Positions 52,997-62,649 of a stretch of 64,000 nucleotides of DNA are shown here, piece by piece. The position numbers were made by a program, and so were the translations under genes. Below the pieces are notes generated by a model. The model worked only from the letters and a program-made list of their open reading frames with translations, was not told where the DNA came from and did no database searches. How positions within the stretch are numbered: position 1 is the first letter of the stretch; each line of letters starts with the position of its first letter. This DNA comes from Karstenula rhodostoma CBS 690.94 (lineage: Eukaryota; Ascomycota; Dothideomycetes; Pleosporales; Didymosphaeriaceae). Location of the stretch: NCBI GenBank assembly GCA_010093485.1, contig MU001506.1:1302001-1366000 (forward strand), given 5' to 3'.

Positions 52997-53592
52997 CATT
53001 GGGCCACTTCAAAGAGTTTGGAACTTTCTGGCAGAGAAGGCAGGAGACAAAAGATACAGTGTAGGTTCAGAGGGCCTGAAAAAACAAACACGAGGCCCGG
53101 TGTATGAGCGGAAACCCGAGGCAGCAACAAATCGTGAGCGGGCCCGCAAGCGAACAAACTTAGCCATCAGGATTCAGGTCGCCGTTTTGAATGTGACAGG
53201 GCCTGCATTTCATTGTCATGCTTACAGCTTGGCAAACTAGAAACCACCAGCGAAGCATATGACAAGCAAAAATGAGTGGATGGGCACTTACGGGGAAGGG
53301 ACCGGCCGAACTTGATTTGAAACCTTATTCCCAAGCTGCGCCATTAACTGTCGAGGAATGGCAGTAGGAGGTCCGTGGGGCTCTCTTCAGCTTACGCTGA
53401 CAACGGGATCTGCATTTCAAACATGACCCCTGCTCATTTGACGAGTGGCGCCCGTCGCATTCGTAAGTGTGATAGATATTTATCGCTGGTTTAGTAAAGG
53501 GCCAGCGTAAAGTGAGCTGGCTTATAACAAATGCATTAAAGCCATTAAGTGCGTACAACTGCCTCCGCAGAACGTTTATAAGTTTATAGTAT
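52997..53592. other. Intergenic region between the rhodopsin-domain gene and the siderophore transporter
   Basis: About 600 bp, upstream of one minus-strand gene and downstream of the other. A plus-strand open frame (to 53,240) is antisense to the gene start and shows no family signature. No GATA iron element (ATCWGATAA) was seen here, unlike upstream of the siderophore gene. Confidence 0.55.
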
Positions 53593-55469
53593 CTAGAAAA
53601 CATTACCCTTTGTCTGTTTACCACTCTCCTCCTCTACCTTCTTAACATTAATATTCTTCCAAAACCAGATAGACGCGAAACATAGCGGGATAAAGCAGGT
53701 ACCAGCAATAACCATAAGACGCTCAGTATACGCGAAGGCACCAACAACAGCATCGCGCTCAGGAGTACCATCAGCAAAGCTCATCTGCACTAAGATATCG
53801 CCAAAAATCTCCATAGTCCGGCTTTTAGATTCTTCTGGCAAACGTTTGTGTAGCTGCTGCGGGAGTGTACTGGTCCAGATGGCACCTGCGATGGAAAACC
53901 CGATCGAAGAACCGAAGCCTCCGAAAAGTCCCCACAGCGCGTTGACCACGGCAATCTGCTGGTGACTAACAGGCGCCATAACAGCTAGTTGACCACACGT
54001 TGCGAATATACCCGTTCCAAGGCCAACGAGTATTTGCATGAAAGCGAGAACGCCAGGGTTCGTACTTGGCGAACGTAATGGAATAAGCAATGCAGTTCCT
54101 AGGAGAGTGATTGGTACACCAGCCATTGCAATCCATTTGAAGTTGCCAGTGCCACTGATAAGCCATCCAATAAAGGGACCAAATACCGACGAGGTGAGTG
54201 CGAAAGAATTGAGGACGTAATTGGCGTTCTCCAAAGACAGACGGTGGACGACTTGCAAGTATGTACCATAGTATCCGTTCCAGCAGAAGACCGACAGGAA
54301 CATGACGCCGTAAAGGACGCAAGAGCCAACGATAGTAGGGTCCTTGAGATACTTCCACGGCAGGAATGGGACGGGTGCCACGTAACGCTCATACACGGCG
54401 AAGGTGGGAAATAAGAGGATGCCAAGTACGACCATAGCGATGATGTAACCAGTCTTCCATCCGTTCGGCGCATAGTTCACGAGAGTGAAGGGAAGCATAA
54501 AAAGGCAGAATGCGAACATAAGAAGCAGGATTCCAAAGACTAAGGACGTTAGTGAGAGCCCTTATCGAGGTTGTACCATACGTACTGTCAAACTCGACGA
54601 AATAGAAGCCGAGTGACTGCAACACGTTGCGCCCCGATCGTTCTCTTCTGGCCAAACCAGCTCGGCGAGCTTTACGATACATGAATACCATGACGCTCAT
54701 AGCCGGTAAACTGCAACAGACCAGTATAATCGCGAAAGCACCAAATGCCCATCGGAAGTTGACGTATTTTAGGAAAGCTGCCGCGACGCGGGGTGCAGTA
54801 AAAGTAGCGACAATACGGGGGGTCCCGTTGATCCCAAAGATGATCATACGATTCTTCAGTGATGTCATGTCGGCGCACATAACATTGACCACGTAGATAA
54901 CCCCGATGTGACCAGTCCAGTATAATACATGGGCTGCGATGTAAGTCTCCACATTATGGCAGGTAGCTTTCATGATCATGCCGACGACAGCGACTACGAG
55001 CATGAACACGAAACCCTCCACCCGGCCCCAAATATCGATAGCCTTGGCTGTCGCAAGAGGAGTGCAGCCTCCTAACGCGGTAGATATAACGCTGCCAACA
55101 TTGAGCAGTCCGTGTTTAGCAAATGACGATGTTATGTAGGGATTGAGGGCCGAATCGACGTAGTTCTGAAACATGTCGACGAAGTGAATGAGGTACAGTC
55201 TAGGTTCTGTTAGCTTCTTCGGGGGGCAGCCATGAGGTCACATCAGCGTACAAAATGAACATGCTGATAAGAGTAGTGTTACTCCATATGGCTGTAATTG
55301 CGCGCACACGCTCGACACCTTGTTGAAAGTCTTCGGACCCGTTGCCCTCTGGCACATCACTGCCCTCAGAAGGTTTAACGTCGGAATGGCCACTCTTTTC
55401 AATGTCTAGTATGGCTGGAAGGCGTCCGATTGCAGCCGTTGGCTGCGGTCCTTCAACCGTGAGGCTCAT
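53593..55469 (-). CDS. Siderophore-iron transporter (MFS, SIT/ARN family)
   Basis: Three exons (55,252-55,469, 54,586-55,199, 53,593-54,539) give an intact 592-aa protein, the usual length for fungal siderophore-iron transporters. Intron 1 is 52 nt (GTACGC..GCTAAC..TAG) and intron 2 is 46 nt (GTACGT..ACTAACG..TAG). The start is ATG at 55,469 (MSLTVEGPQP); a hydrophilic N-terminus of about 65 residues precedes helix 1. Family features: YLIHFVDMFQ, ALNPYITSSF, KAIDIWGRVEG after the first helices, EFDIFGILLL before the central loop, GCGQ-like TCGQLAVMAPVSHQQ, and a last extracellular loop ending in YTERLMVIAG. It would import ferric siderophores (possibly xenosiderophores) by proton symport at the plasma membrane. 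No frameshift or stop seen. The upstream GATA elements suggest repression by iron. Confidence 0.92.
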
Positions 55470-55675
55470 GGTGAGCAAAGATAATCGTGACTAACTGACT
55501 TTGCAGGGTAAAGACGGAATTCAGTCGTGATACAAGTGAAGAGAGCTTGTTTAATAGGCATAAACATGTATCCATCCGTCCACACAAATACGAGGAGAAA
55601 AATTTGCTCCTGCCAACACCCCGAAAGCGGAGCCAAGGAATTAGAGAATAAACCCTTCCATAGCCTCCTTGGGTG

Positions 55676-55770
55676 GTCTGATAAGACTTCGAGATGGTGG
55701 TGTGCCCAGGAGAATCGATGATCTGATAAGATGCGCGGCCGAGAAACTGTGGAATCCATTGATCAGATAA
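55676..55770. promoter_or_regulatory. Cluster of three iron-regulatory GATA elements upstream of the siderophore transporter
   Basis: Plus-strand copies GTCTGATAA (55,676-55,684), ATCTGATAA (55,721-55,729) and ATCAGATAA (55,762-55,770), spaced 41-45 bp. The last two match exactly the ATCWGATAA consensus of the SreA/SRE/Urbs1 family of iron-sensing GATA repressors; the first has one mismatch. They lie about 207-300 bp upstream of the start codon of the minus-strand siderophore transporter. Confidence 0.75.
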
Positions 55771-55830
55771 GAAACATCTCCGCATCTAGATCCAATTAAA
55801 GCGCTTGTAACACTGGGGCAGCATACTAGT

Positions 55831-56240
55831 GTATGGACCCTTAACTATAATAAGTAAGCCAAGAATAGTCTAAGACTTGGCTATTAATAAGAGAAAAGAC
55901 TTCTAGACACTACTTTTAAAATACTATAGTAGTTTTTTTTTCCTTATATAAGGTACTAGTCTAGAATAGTAATATACTATTTCTAAAGAATTAATTAAAT
56001 AAATTAATTAAACTATATAAGATTCTACTATATATTTTTTTTATTAAAATTTAATATAAATATTTATATAGTAGTATAATATAGATAAAAAGTATTTCTA
56101 AAAATTAAAAATTTAAAATATTTATAAAATAAGTAATAATAGGCCTATAAATATAAAAATAAATACTATTTTAAAAGAAATATATATAAAAAAAAATTAT
56201 AATTTAGTTTAGTTCTATAAGTATAATTTTAGAATAATAT
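55831..56240. other. Right isochore boundary, unassigned AT-rich DNA
   Basis: Composition drops to AT-rich between about 55,830 and 55,870. A short inverted repeat (AGCCAAG...CTTGGCT, about 55,857-55,882) and a T-run (about 55,932-55,940) are visible. No coding relic recognised before the LTR at about 56,241. Confidence 0.5.
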
Positions 56241-56509
56241 TATAAGGGGTTTTCTATATATCTAATTTAGGTTTATACCTTAAGAATTATTTAAGGAATA
56301 AGATAAAATAAAGGTAAATATAAAATTAAATAATAATTTAATATTATAATAGAATATAATATAATAATACTAAGAGAAGACTAAGTATTTATATATATAT
56401 AAATAGTTTTAATTTAACTATAAAAGTAAACTACTTCTAAATAATATTTTAAATTAATTATAAAAAATAAAAACTATATAAAAATCTTTTTAAATTATAT
56501 ACTAGTTAT

Positions 56510-56666
56510 ATATTATATATAATTACTATAAGGGCGGGTAAACTAATAAAGTAAAAGAAATAAAAAAGTATATTATACTTTACTAATATATAAATAAAAA
56601 AAGACTAAAAAAGTAACTAAAACTTATTTAGTATTTATATATAGGCTAACTAAAAAGAGTATAGCT
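56510..56666 (-). mobile_element. Short repeat (MITE-like) copy
   Basis: 157 bp inside the D LTR, flanked by the 11-bp direct repeat ATACTAGTTAT (56,499-56,509 and 56,667-56,677). The uninterrupted equivalent is at about 17,830 (ATACTAATTAT). Confidence 0.8.
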
Positions 56667-56820
56667 ATACTAGTTATTTTAATTTTTATTATTCTAGAAT
56701 CCCTTAGTTTACTTCTATAAATTCTATTCTTTTAATAGAAATATTTACTCTACTTTTATTAAGATTTAGTACTTTTAAAATTTTATACTTTTAGTAAAAT
56801 TATAGTTATATAATTTATAA

Positions 56821-56976
56821 GCTATACCCTTTTTAGTTAGCCTATATATAGATACTAAATAAGTCTTAGCTATTTTTTTAGTTATTCTTTATTTATATAT
56901 TAGTAAAGTATAATATATCTTTTTATCCCCTCTATTTTATTAAATTATTCTACCTTATAGTAAACCTCTATAATAT
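56821..56976 (+). mobile_element. Short repeat (MITE-like) copy
   Basis: 156 bp inside the same LTR but in opposite orientation, flanked by ATAATTTATAA (56,810-56,820 and 56,977-56,987). The uninterrupted equivalent is at about 17,970 (ATAACTTATAA). Confidence 0.8.
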
Positions 56977-57382
56977 ATAATTTATAATATAAGCTACTTT
57001 ATAAATTTATATATAAATACTTATTAGTTTTATTTTTATTATTAATATTTTATATATAAATTTTTTTTTTAGTCTAGTTTTATTATAATTATAATATTAT
57101 CTTTTTTTTTAAATTATTATTCTAATACCTTATTATTACTTTATAATCTATTATTATAGTATAATTTAAGAATATAAAAGTTTTTTTTTTTTTATATTTT
57201 TAAATTTAAAACTATATTCTCTTTTAAATTTTTTAAACCTTTTTAACTATATCTAATATAGTAAAATAATTATTAACTAATTATTATTATATTTATACTA
57301 ATAAAGTTTATTATTATAGTCTAATAATATTAATAAAGTATATTAATTATATAGAGAAAAAGGTTTTAAAATATATTATAAA

Positions 57383-57559
57383 GTCTATTTTAAATAGCTT
57401 AGTACTATATCCTTTTTACTTAGCCTATATATAGATACTAGATAAGCCTTAGCTACTTTTTTAGTCCCCCTTTATTTATATATTAGTAAAGTATAATATA
57501 TCTTTTTATCCCCCCTACTTTATTAAGTTACTCTACTTTATAGTAAATCTCTATAATAT
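57383..57559 (+). mobile_element. Short repeat (MITE-like) copy
   Basis: 177 bp, flanked by ATATATTATAAA (57,371-57,382 and 57,560-57,571). The uninterrupted site in the first D copy is at about 18,368 (TATTTTATAAA). This copy shows the fuller left end GTCTATTTTAAATAGCTTAG. Confidence 0.8.
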
Positions 57560-57654
57560 ATATATTATAAATACTTTAATTAAAAAGTATATTTATATAT
57601 TATTATTTATATAGAGTATAGTTTTTAAATATTTAAAAAAAAATAGAAATATAT

Positions 57655-57841
57655 ATTATAGAGATTTATTATAAAATAGGGTAACTTAATAAAGTAGGGG
57701 GATAAAAAGGCGTATTATACTTTACTAATATATAAATAAAGGGGGACTAAAAAAGTAATTAAGGTATATCTAGTATCTATATATAGGGTAATTAAAAAGG
57801 ATATAGTACTAAGCTAGTTAAAATAAAACTAGTATAAGGCT
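57655..57841 (-). mobile_element. Short repeat (MITE-like) copy
   Basis: 187 bp, flanked by the 13-bp direct repeat AATAGAAATATAT (57,642-57,654 and 57,842-57,854). The uninterrupted site in the first D copy is at about 18,447 (AGTAAAAATATATTT). Confidence 0.8.
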
Positions 57842-58334
57842 AATAGAAATATATTTAGTTTAAAAAGTATAAAAAATATTTTTTTTTTTTTTATATTAAT
57901 ACTAAAATTACTTACCTAAAAATAGAGATTATAGAAGTAAAAAAAAAAGTAGTTATTTATAACTTATAATATTTATATATTTAGTATACTAAATTATATA
58001 AAAAAAAGAATTTAAAAAGTATATATACTAGTACTATTTTTATATTACTATTATATAGACTTTTAACTAACTTAGACTAATTATAGACTAATTATTTTAT
58101 TATTAGTTTTTTTTTAATTTTTTTTCTAATTTTAAACTAATATCCCTATTAGCTAATTCTTTTAGAATTAAATTTTTACTATTAATTAATAAAAGTCCTT
58201 TAATAGTTTTTTATAGTTTATAAGGTTTTCTTTTAATTCTTAAATAATATATTATTCTAGTTATTTTTTCTACTTAACTAAGTATTTTTACTAATTTTTA
58301 ATTATTTATAAATTCTTAATTATTTTAACCTTTT

Positions 58335-58722
58335 TTTTTTTTTTTTTTTTATATAAAGCTACTATTATAACTATTTACTAATAAAGAAATATCTAGAAAT
58401 ACTATATAGATTTATTAAAATACTTTAAAGAATAGTATTATTTATAATAAAGAAGAAGAATACCTATAATACTAGACTTAATTAAGTAAGTATTAACTAA
58501 TATAATACTAGTAGAATAGTATACTCCTTATTTACTAATACTTAATATATAATTATAGAGAAGTTATAAAATATAAAAAATATTATAATATATTAAAAAT
58601 ATTATAAAATATTAAAAATATTATAAAATATTAAAAATATTATATATTAATAATATTATAATTTAAAAAAGAATATAAAAAAAAGGTTACTTTCTAGTAA
58701 TAAGTAACTTATTATACTATAG
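58335..58722 (-). mobile_element. Retroposon E copy 4, left part
   Basis: A poly(T) run followed by ATATAAAGCTACTATTATAA, colinear with E copy 2 from 19,768 to about 20,155. It is interrupted at 58,725 by the Tc1/mariner element and resumes at 60,830-60,890 (AAAGGCTAGCTTTTATA) before being truncated. Confidence 0.6.
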
Positions 58723-58724
58723 TA

Positions 58725-60827
58725 GGGTAATAGAAAGAAAAAGTATACTTTTTTTTATAGATTTTTAAACCTATATAACTCTACAAGTAAAAGGGCTATA
58801 ATTATAAAAACTATATAGTTTTAGTACAAAGAACCTCTTCTTTAATACTAGTATTTAAAAAACTATATTAGTAAGTAATATTAAAGTTTATCTAATAGGT
58901 AAAAACCTAATCTTTTTTTTTAAAAAAGTAAAGACCTATAACTTTTTAACTAGTATTAGAAAAAATCTTATTTTTTTACTAGCTTAAATAGGTTTAGTGT
59001 TAATTACGTAGGTAATTCTTTAAGATAGGTTTCTTACCTAATTATTTTAATATTTAATTTTTAAAAATTTCTATACTAGTTAGGTAAGCCCTAATTATAT
59101 AATATTTTTAGGGTAGGTTTAATATTAATAAAATCTTTTAGAAAAAAAATTCTTTATACCTATTTCTTTAAAATAGCTATAAAATAGCTCCTACTCTTTT
59201 TAAACTTAAAACTAAAGTTTCTCTTCTTTTAAAAATAAATATCTCTATAGAAATAATAGCTACTATACTAAAAATAAAATAAAGAAGTATAGAAAATACT
59301 ATATAATATATTAGAAAGAAAGAAATAAATAATTATATCCTTAAAAGAGTTAGTTTAGGTAGAATTAGTAAGATCTCTAGTAGAGAAAAAAGAGTTATTA
59401 ATAGAGACTTAACTAGAAGTTCTAAAAAGGAAAATAGAAGGCTATTATTAGAAAATAATATAGACCTTTTTACTAAGGGTTTATAAAGGCTATTAAAAAA
59501 GGAGGAATATAATATAAATATAGCTAGTAAAAAGCCTATTCTAAATACTTTTAAAGCTAAAAATAAGCTTATTTATATTAAAGAAATCCCTAAAATAATT
59601 TAGGAAAAAAACCTTAATAAGGTTATATTTTCTAATAAAGCTGCTATCTAAAGAGGATATAAAAGTAGGAGGAAATACTATAAAAAAAGGGGAAATTCTA
59701 AAGTAGGGCCTTAAATAGTTAATTCTAGTAATAGAAGTAAGTTTTTTAAACTCTTTATATTCTAGAATTATAGAGAAAACACTTCTCTATTTTTCTATAA
59801 TTTTACTTTTTTAATAACTATTAAACTAACTAAATTATAGGCTAGAATATAACTATCTAAGTTTAGGGATTAATTTAGATAGGAGGAAGATCTAAATTAG
59901 TTATCCTAAAGACTCTAGAAATTAAAACTAACTTTAAATATAAGGCCTATATTAGTAGGATTTTAAATACTATAGTTAAACACTATATTAAAGCTAGTAA
60001 GTTTAATAATTCTTTTTTACCCCCTTTTAATTAATTTTATTAATTATATATATATATAATTAAATATCTTTTTTAATATTCTTTATATATATACTAATTA
60101 CTTTATAGGTTAGAAATTTTAATAGGATAACTCTAAAATCTATAGGGCTAGGGTAGTAGAGAAATAGTTTAAGAGAAATAAAATTTCTCTTTATCTATAC
60201 CCTCCCTATAGTCTAGATTTAAATCCTATTAAAAATATTTATACTATTCTTAAAGATAGACTAAATAAATAACTTAGAGGTTCTTTAGATTATAAAACCT
60301 TTAGTAAAAGTATAGCCCTATATATTAGGGCTATTAAAAAAGAATAGGATTTAATTCCCTAGAAAATAATAGATAATTATTTTTATCTATATCTAGGTAT
60401 TAGGAGGTAGTAAAAGAGGCTAAAGAATATTATACTAAGTATTAAATAATTACTTAATATTATTCTTTTACTAAAATACTAGAAATATTCTTTTTTTAAT
60501 TAATTATTTTAATTTATTATTAAACTAATCTATATATTTAGTAGAAAATAGAACTATTATATAGGTTTTATATATAATAAAATTAAACCTTTTTATATAC
60601 TAGTTAAAAAGTTATAGGGGTAGAAACCTAGGTAAAGAATAATTCCTTAAATTAGTAACTTATAATTTTTTATCCTTACTAACTAAGCTAGATCTAAATA
60701 AAGCACGCTAATCTCCTAAACTTTCTCTCTAAAATAGTATATTTAGCTTAACTCTAGAAGCTATATTAGCTAATTTATAAAGCTTTAAAAAGTATTAAAA
60801 AAAGTATACTTTTTCTTTCTATTACCC
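58725..60827 (+). mobile_element. Tc1/mariner element with about 31-bp terminal inverted repeats
   Basis: A 2,103-bp element with perfect inverted ends GGGTAATAGAAAGAAAAAG plus TATACTTTTTTT, flanked by TA (58,723-58,724 and 60,828-60,829), the TA duplication of the Tc1/mariner superfamily. It contains a plus-strand transposase relic. It shares its ends with the 1.14-kb element at 6,259-7,402. Confidence 0.85.
59290..60285 (+). pseudogene. Tc1-family DD34E transposase relic
   Basis: Plus-strand reading: an N-terminal DNA-binding stretch around 59,330-59,470 (LKRVSLGRISKISSREK), then VIFSNKAAI near 59,620-59,650 (VIFSDE.AI with D changed to N, first catalytic D), DNSKIYRARVVEK near 60,130-60,165 (second D intact), and PPYSLDLNPIKNIYTILKDR near 60,208-60,268, the Tc1 signature PPYSPDLNPIEN with P-to-L and E-to-K RIP changes. 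Spacing from the second D to the E/K position is 34 residues. Several in-frame stops; inactive. The enzyme would cut and paste the element at TA. Confidence 0.8.
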
Positions 60828-60889
60828 TATTATATATATAAAGGCTAGCTTTTATAAAAAAAAAATCTATACTATATTCTATTTTATTA

Positions 60890-61134
60890 AAAAATAATAA
60901 CTTTTTAGTAATCTATTTTTAATACTTAGTAACCTATTTAGATATTTAGTAACCTATTATTAAAAAAAAAAAAAGTTAAAAAATACTATAATTAGATAAT
61001 AGATATATATAAATAGCTAAAAATAAATAGTAATTATAATTAAAAGGTACCTAATAGATAGCCTATAGGTTAATTACTACTATCTATATAATAGATAGGA
61101 AAAGAAAAGTAAATAAAAGCTTCTAACTCTATAT
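60890..61134. other. Unassigned AT-rich stretch
   Basis: Between truncated retroposon E and the next short repeat. It contains three spaced TTTAGTAACCTATT-like words (about 60,905-60,960) and an A-run (about 60,963-60,975). No coding relic recognised. Confidence 0.4.
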
Positions 61135-61146
61135 ATATAAAGGGCT

Positions 61147-61306
61147 CTATATCCTTTTTAGTTAGCCTATATATAGACGCTAGGTATATCTTAGCTACTT
61201 TTTTAGTCCCCCTTTATTTATATATTAGTAAAGTATAACGTGCCTTTTTATTCCCCCTACTTTATTAAGTTACTCTACCTTATAGTAAATCTCTATAATA
61301 TATATA
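61147..61306 (+). mobile_element. Short repeat (MITE-like) copy
   Basis: 160 bp with some CpG left (TATAGACGCTAGG, ATAACGTGCC). It is flanked by the 12-bp direct repeat ATATAAAGGGCT (61,135-61,146 and 61,307-61,318). It lies directly beside the 21-bp minisatellite. Confidence 0.8.
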
Positions 61307-61335
61307 ATATAAAGGGCTTAATAAAATATTCCTTT

Positions 61336-61503
61336 AAGTTAACTAATTATTTCTCTAAGTTAGCTAGTTATTTTTCTAAGTTAGCTAGTTATTTTTTTAA
61401 GTTAGCTAGTTATCTTCCTAAGTTAGCTAATTATTCTACTAAATTAGTTAGTTATTTCCTTAAGTTAGTAGTTTATTCCCCTAAGTTAGTAGATAATCTA
61501 GTT
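61336..61503. repeat. Minisatellite, eight 21-bp units
   Basis: Eight consecutive units of AAGTTAGCTAGTTATTTTTC-type sequence, most regular in the first five. Because 21 is a multiple of three, the plus strand stays open and reads KLASYF(S/F) heptads from 61,336 to 61,518. The frame's start falls inside the adjacent short repeat, so a real gene is unlikely. Confidence 0.85.
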
Positions 61504-61796
61504 AAACTAGGGTATAAATAGCTATACTTAGAAATAGGTTACTATAGTATATTTAATTACTATAGTATTTTCTCTAAATACTTTATTTATTTTACTTAAA
61601 AAAGTCTAAAATTAAAATTCTTTACTTTTTTTATAGCCTACTTTACTATTAAGTCTATTTTATTAGTAAATCTAAAAGTCTATTTATATTTTTCTAGTTT
61701 TATTATTTTTTTCTATTATAATATTCTCTAGTTTCTCTTTACCCTTATTAGTAGTCTATTTAATTATTTTACCTAAAAACTTTAGTTTTTAGGCGT

Positions 61797-61895
61797 CTAG
61801 CCTATAGGCTACTAAATTATATAGACTATCTAGCCTATAGACTACTAAATTATATAGGCTATCTAGTCTATAGACTACTAAATTATATAGGCTAC
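61797..61895. repeat. Three tandem copies of a 33-bp unit
   Basis: Units start CTAGCCTATAGGCTACTAAA at 61,797, 61,830 and 61,863. Each contains a CCTATAGGC-like palindrome in the first unit that is degraded in the others. A partial fourth unit (GGCTACTAAATTATC) follows. Confidence 0.8.
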
Positions 61896-61899
61896 TAAA

Positions 61900-62640
61900 T
61901 TATCTATACTAATCTAAGTACTAATAGAGTAGAATTTAAACTATAAAGATTATTATTTCTAGTCTATACTATTAGTACTAATATTTAAATCTATTATTAT
62001 AAATACCTATTATAAAACTATATAATAGTTATTTATAGTCTATTAACTAAATAGATATACCTTTTTAATTTAGAATATAAAAAAGGTAAAAGGTATACTA
62101 ATTTATATATATTTATACTATATAAAAGGGCGCCCCTATAATAAGAATATTAAAACTTAATAAATAAAAATAACTAATTACTTTATAAAATTTTTTTTTT
62201 ACTAAATCTATAATAAATCTATAGGGGATACTTAGTAGATTAACTATAAGATTTAGCTCTATAATTACTTACTAGAGACTAATTTTATAATATTATTTTA
62301 CTAGAGAGGCTTTACTAAGTAGGTACTAGTATAGGTAGAGACCTTAGTTACTGTAAAATACTATTTTAGAGAGATTTTTAAAGAGGTTCTTACCCTATAG
62401 ATACTAGTAATATCTACTAATATTAAAAACCTTATTACTAAAGTTTAAATATAGGTATTTAATAGTATAACTAGAATTATAATACTACTTTACTACTTCT
62501 ATTTATATAAAATACTAGAAGGTAATAAATAATTATTAAGAATATAAATAATACTTAGTAATATCGGGATTTATAAAGCTCCAATTAGCCGCGATAAGGG
62601 GTACCTTAACCCGAGTACTAAACTAATTTAGAATAAGTAT
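61900..62640. other. AT-rich stretch upstream of the copia-like relic
   Basis: Possibly LTR and leader of the element whose gag follows. A short CpG-bearing segment at 62,560-62,620 (TATCGGGATTT, TTAGCCGCGATAAGGGG, TTAACCCGAG) stands out from the surrounding mutated DNA. No LTR boundary can be placed without the second copy. Confidence 0.35.
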
Positions 62641-62649
62641 AATATATAA

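Larger units (their letters stand above)
56241..57096 (-). repeat. LTR of a second gypsy D copy, carrying two short-repeat insertions
   Basis: Starts ATTATAAGGGGTTTTC and follows the D LTR to TATTATAATTATAATATT near 57,096. It is interrupted at 56,510-56,666 and 56,821-56,976 by short-repeat copies. With those removed it is about the same 526-bp length. Confidence 0.7.
57097..58330 (-). pseudogene. Integrase end of the second gypsy D copy
   Basis: Interior next to the LTR, matching 18,091 to about 18,940 of element D but more heavily mutated. It is broken by two short-repeat insertions (57,383-57,559 and 57,655-57,841) and ends at the poly(T) of a retroposon E copy at about 58,333. The E insertion site differs from that in the first D copy, so the two E insertions are independent. 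Confidence 0.6.

Noticed and set aside
52881..53240. Plus-strand open frame of 119 codons
   Set aside because: It overlaps the first exon of the rhodopsin-domain gene in antisense and has no family signature or promoter evidence.
55453..55785. Minus-strand open frames upstream of the siderophore transporter
   Set aside because: They lie over the promoter with the GATA elements, are not joined in frame to the transporter, and resemble no family.
61240..61521. A 93-aa open frame reading as heptad repeats
   Set aside because: It starts inside a transposon copy and consists of a minisatellite with a unit length divisible by three; no independent evidence of a gene.
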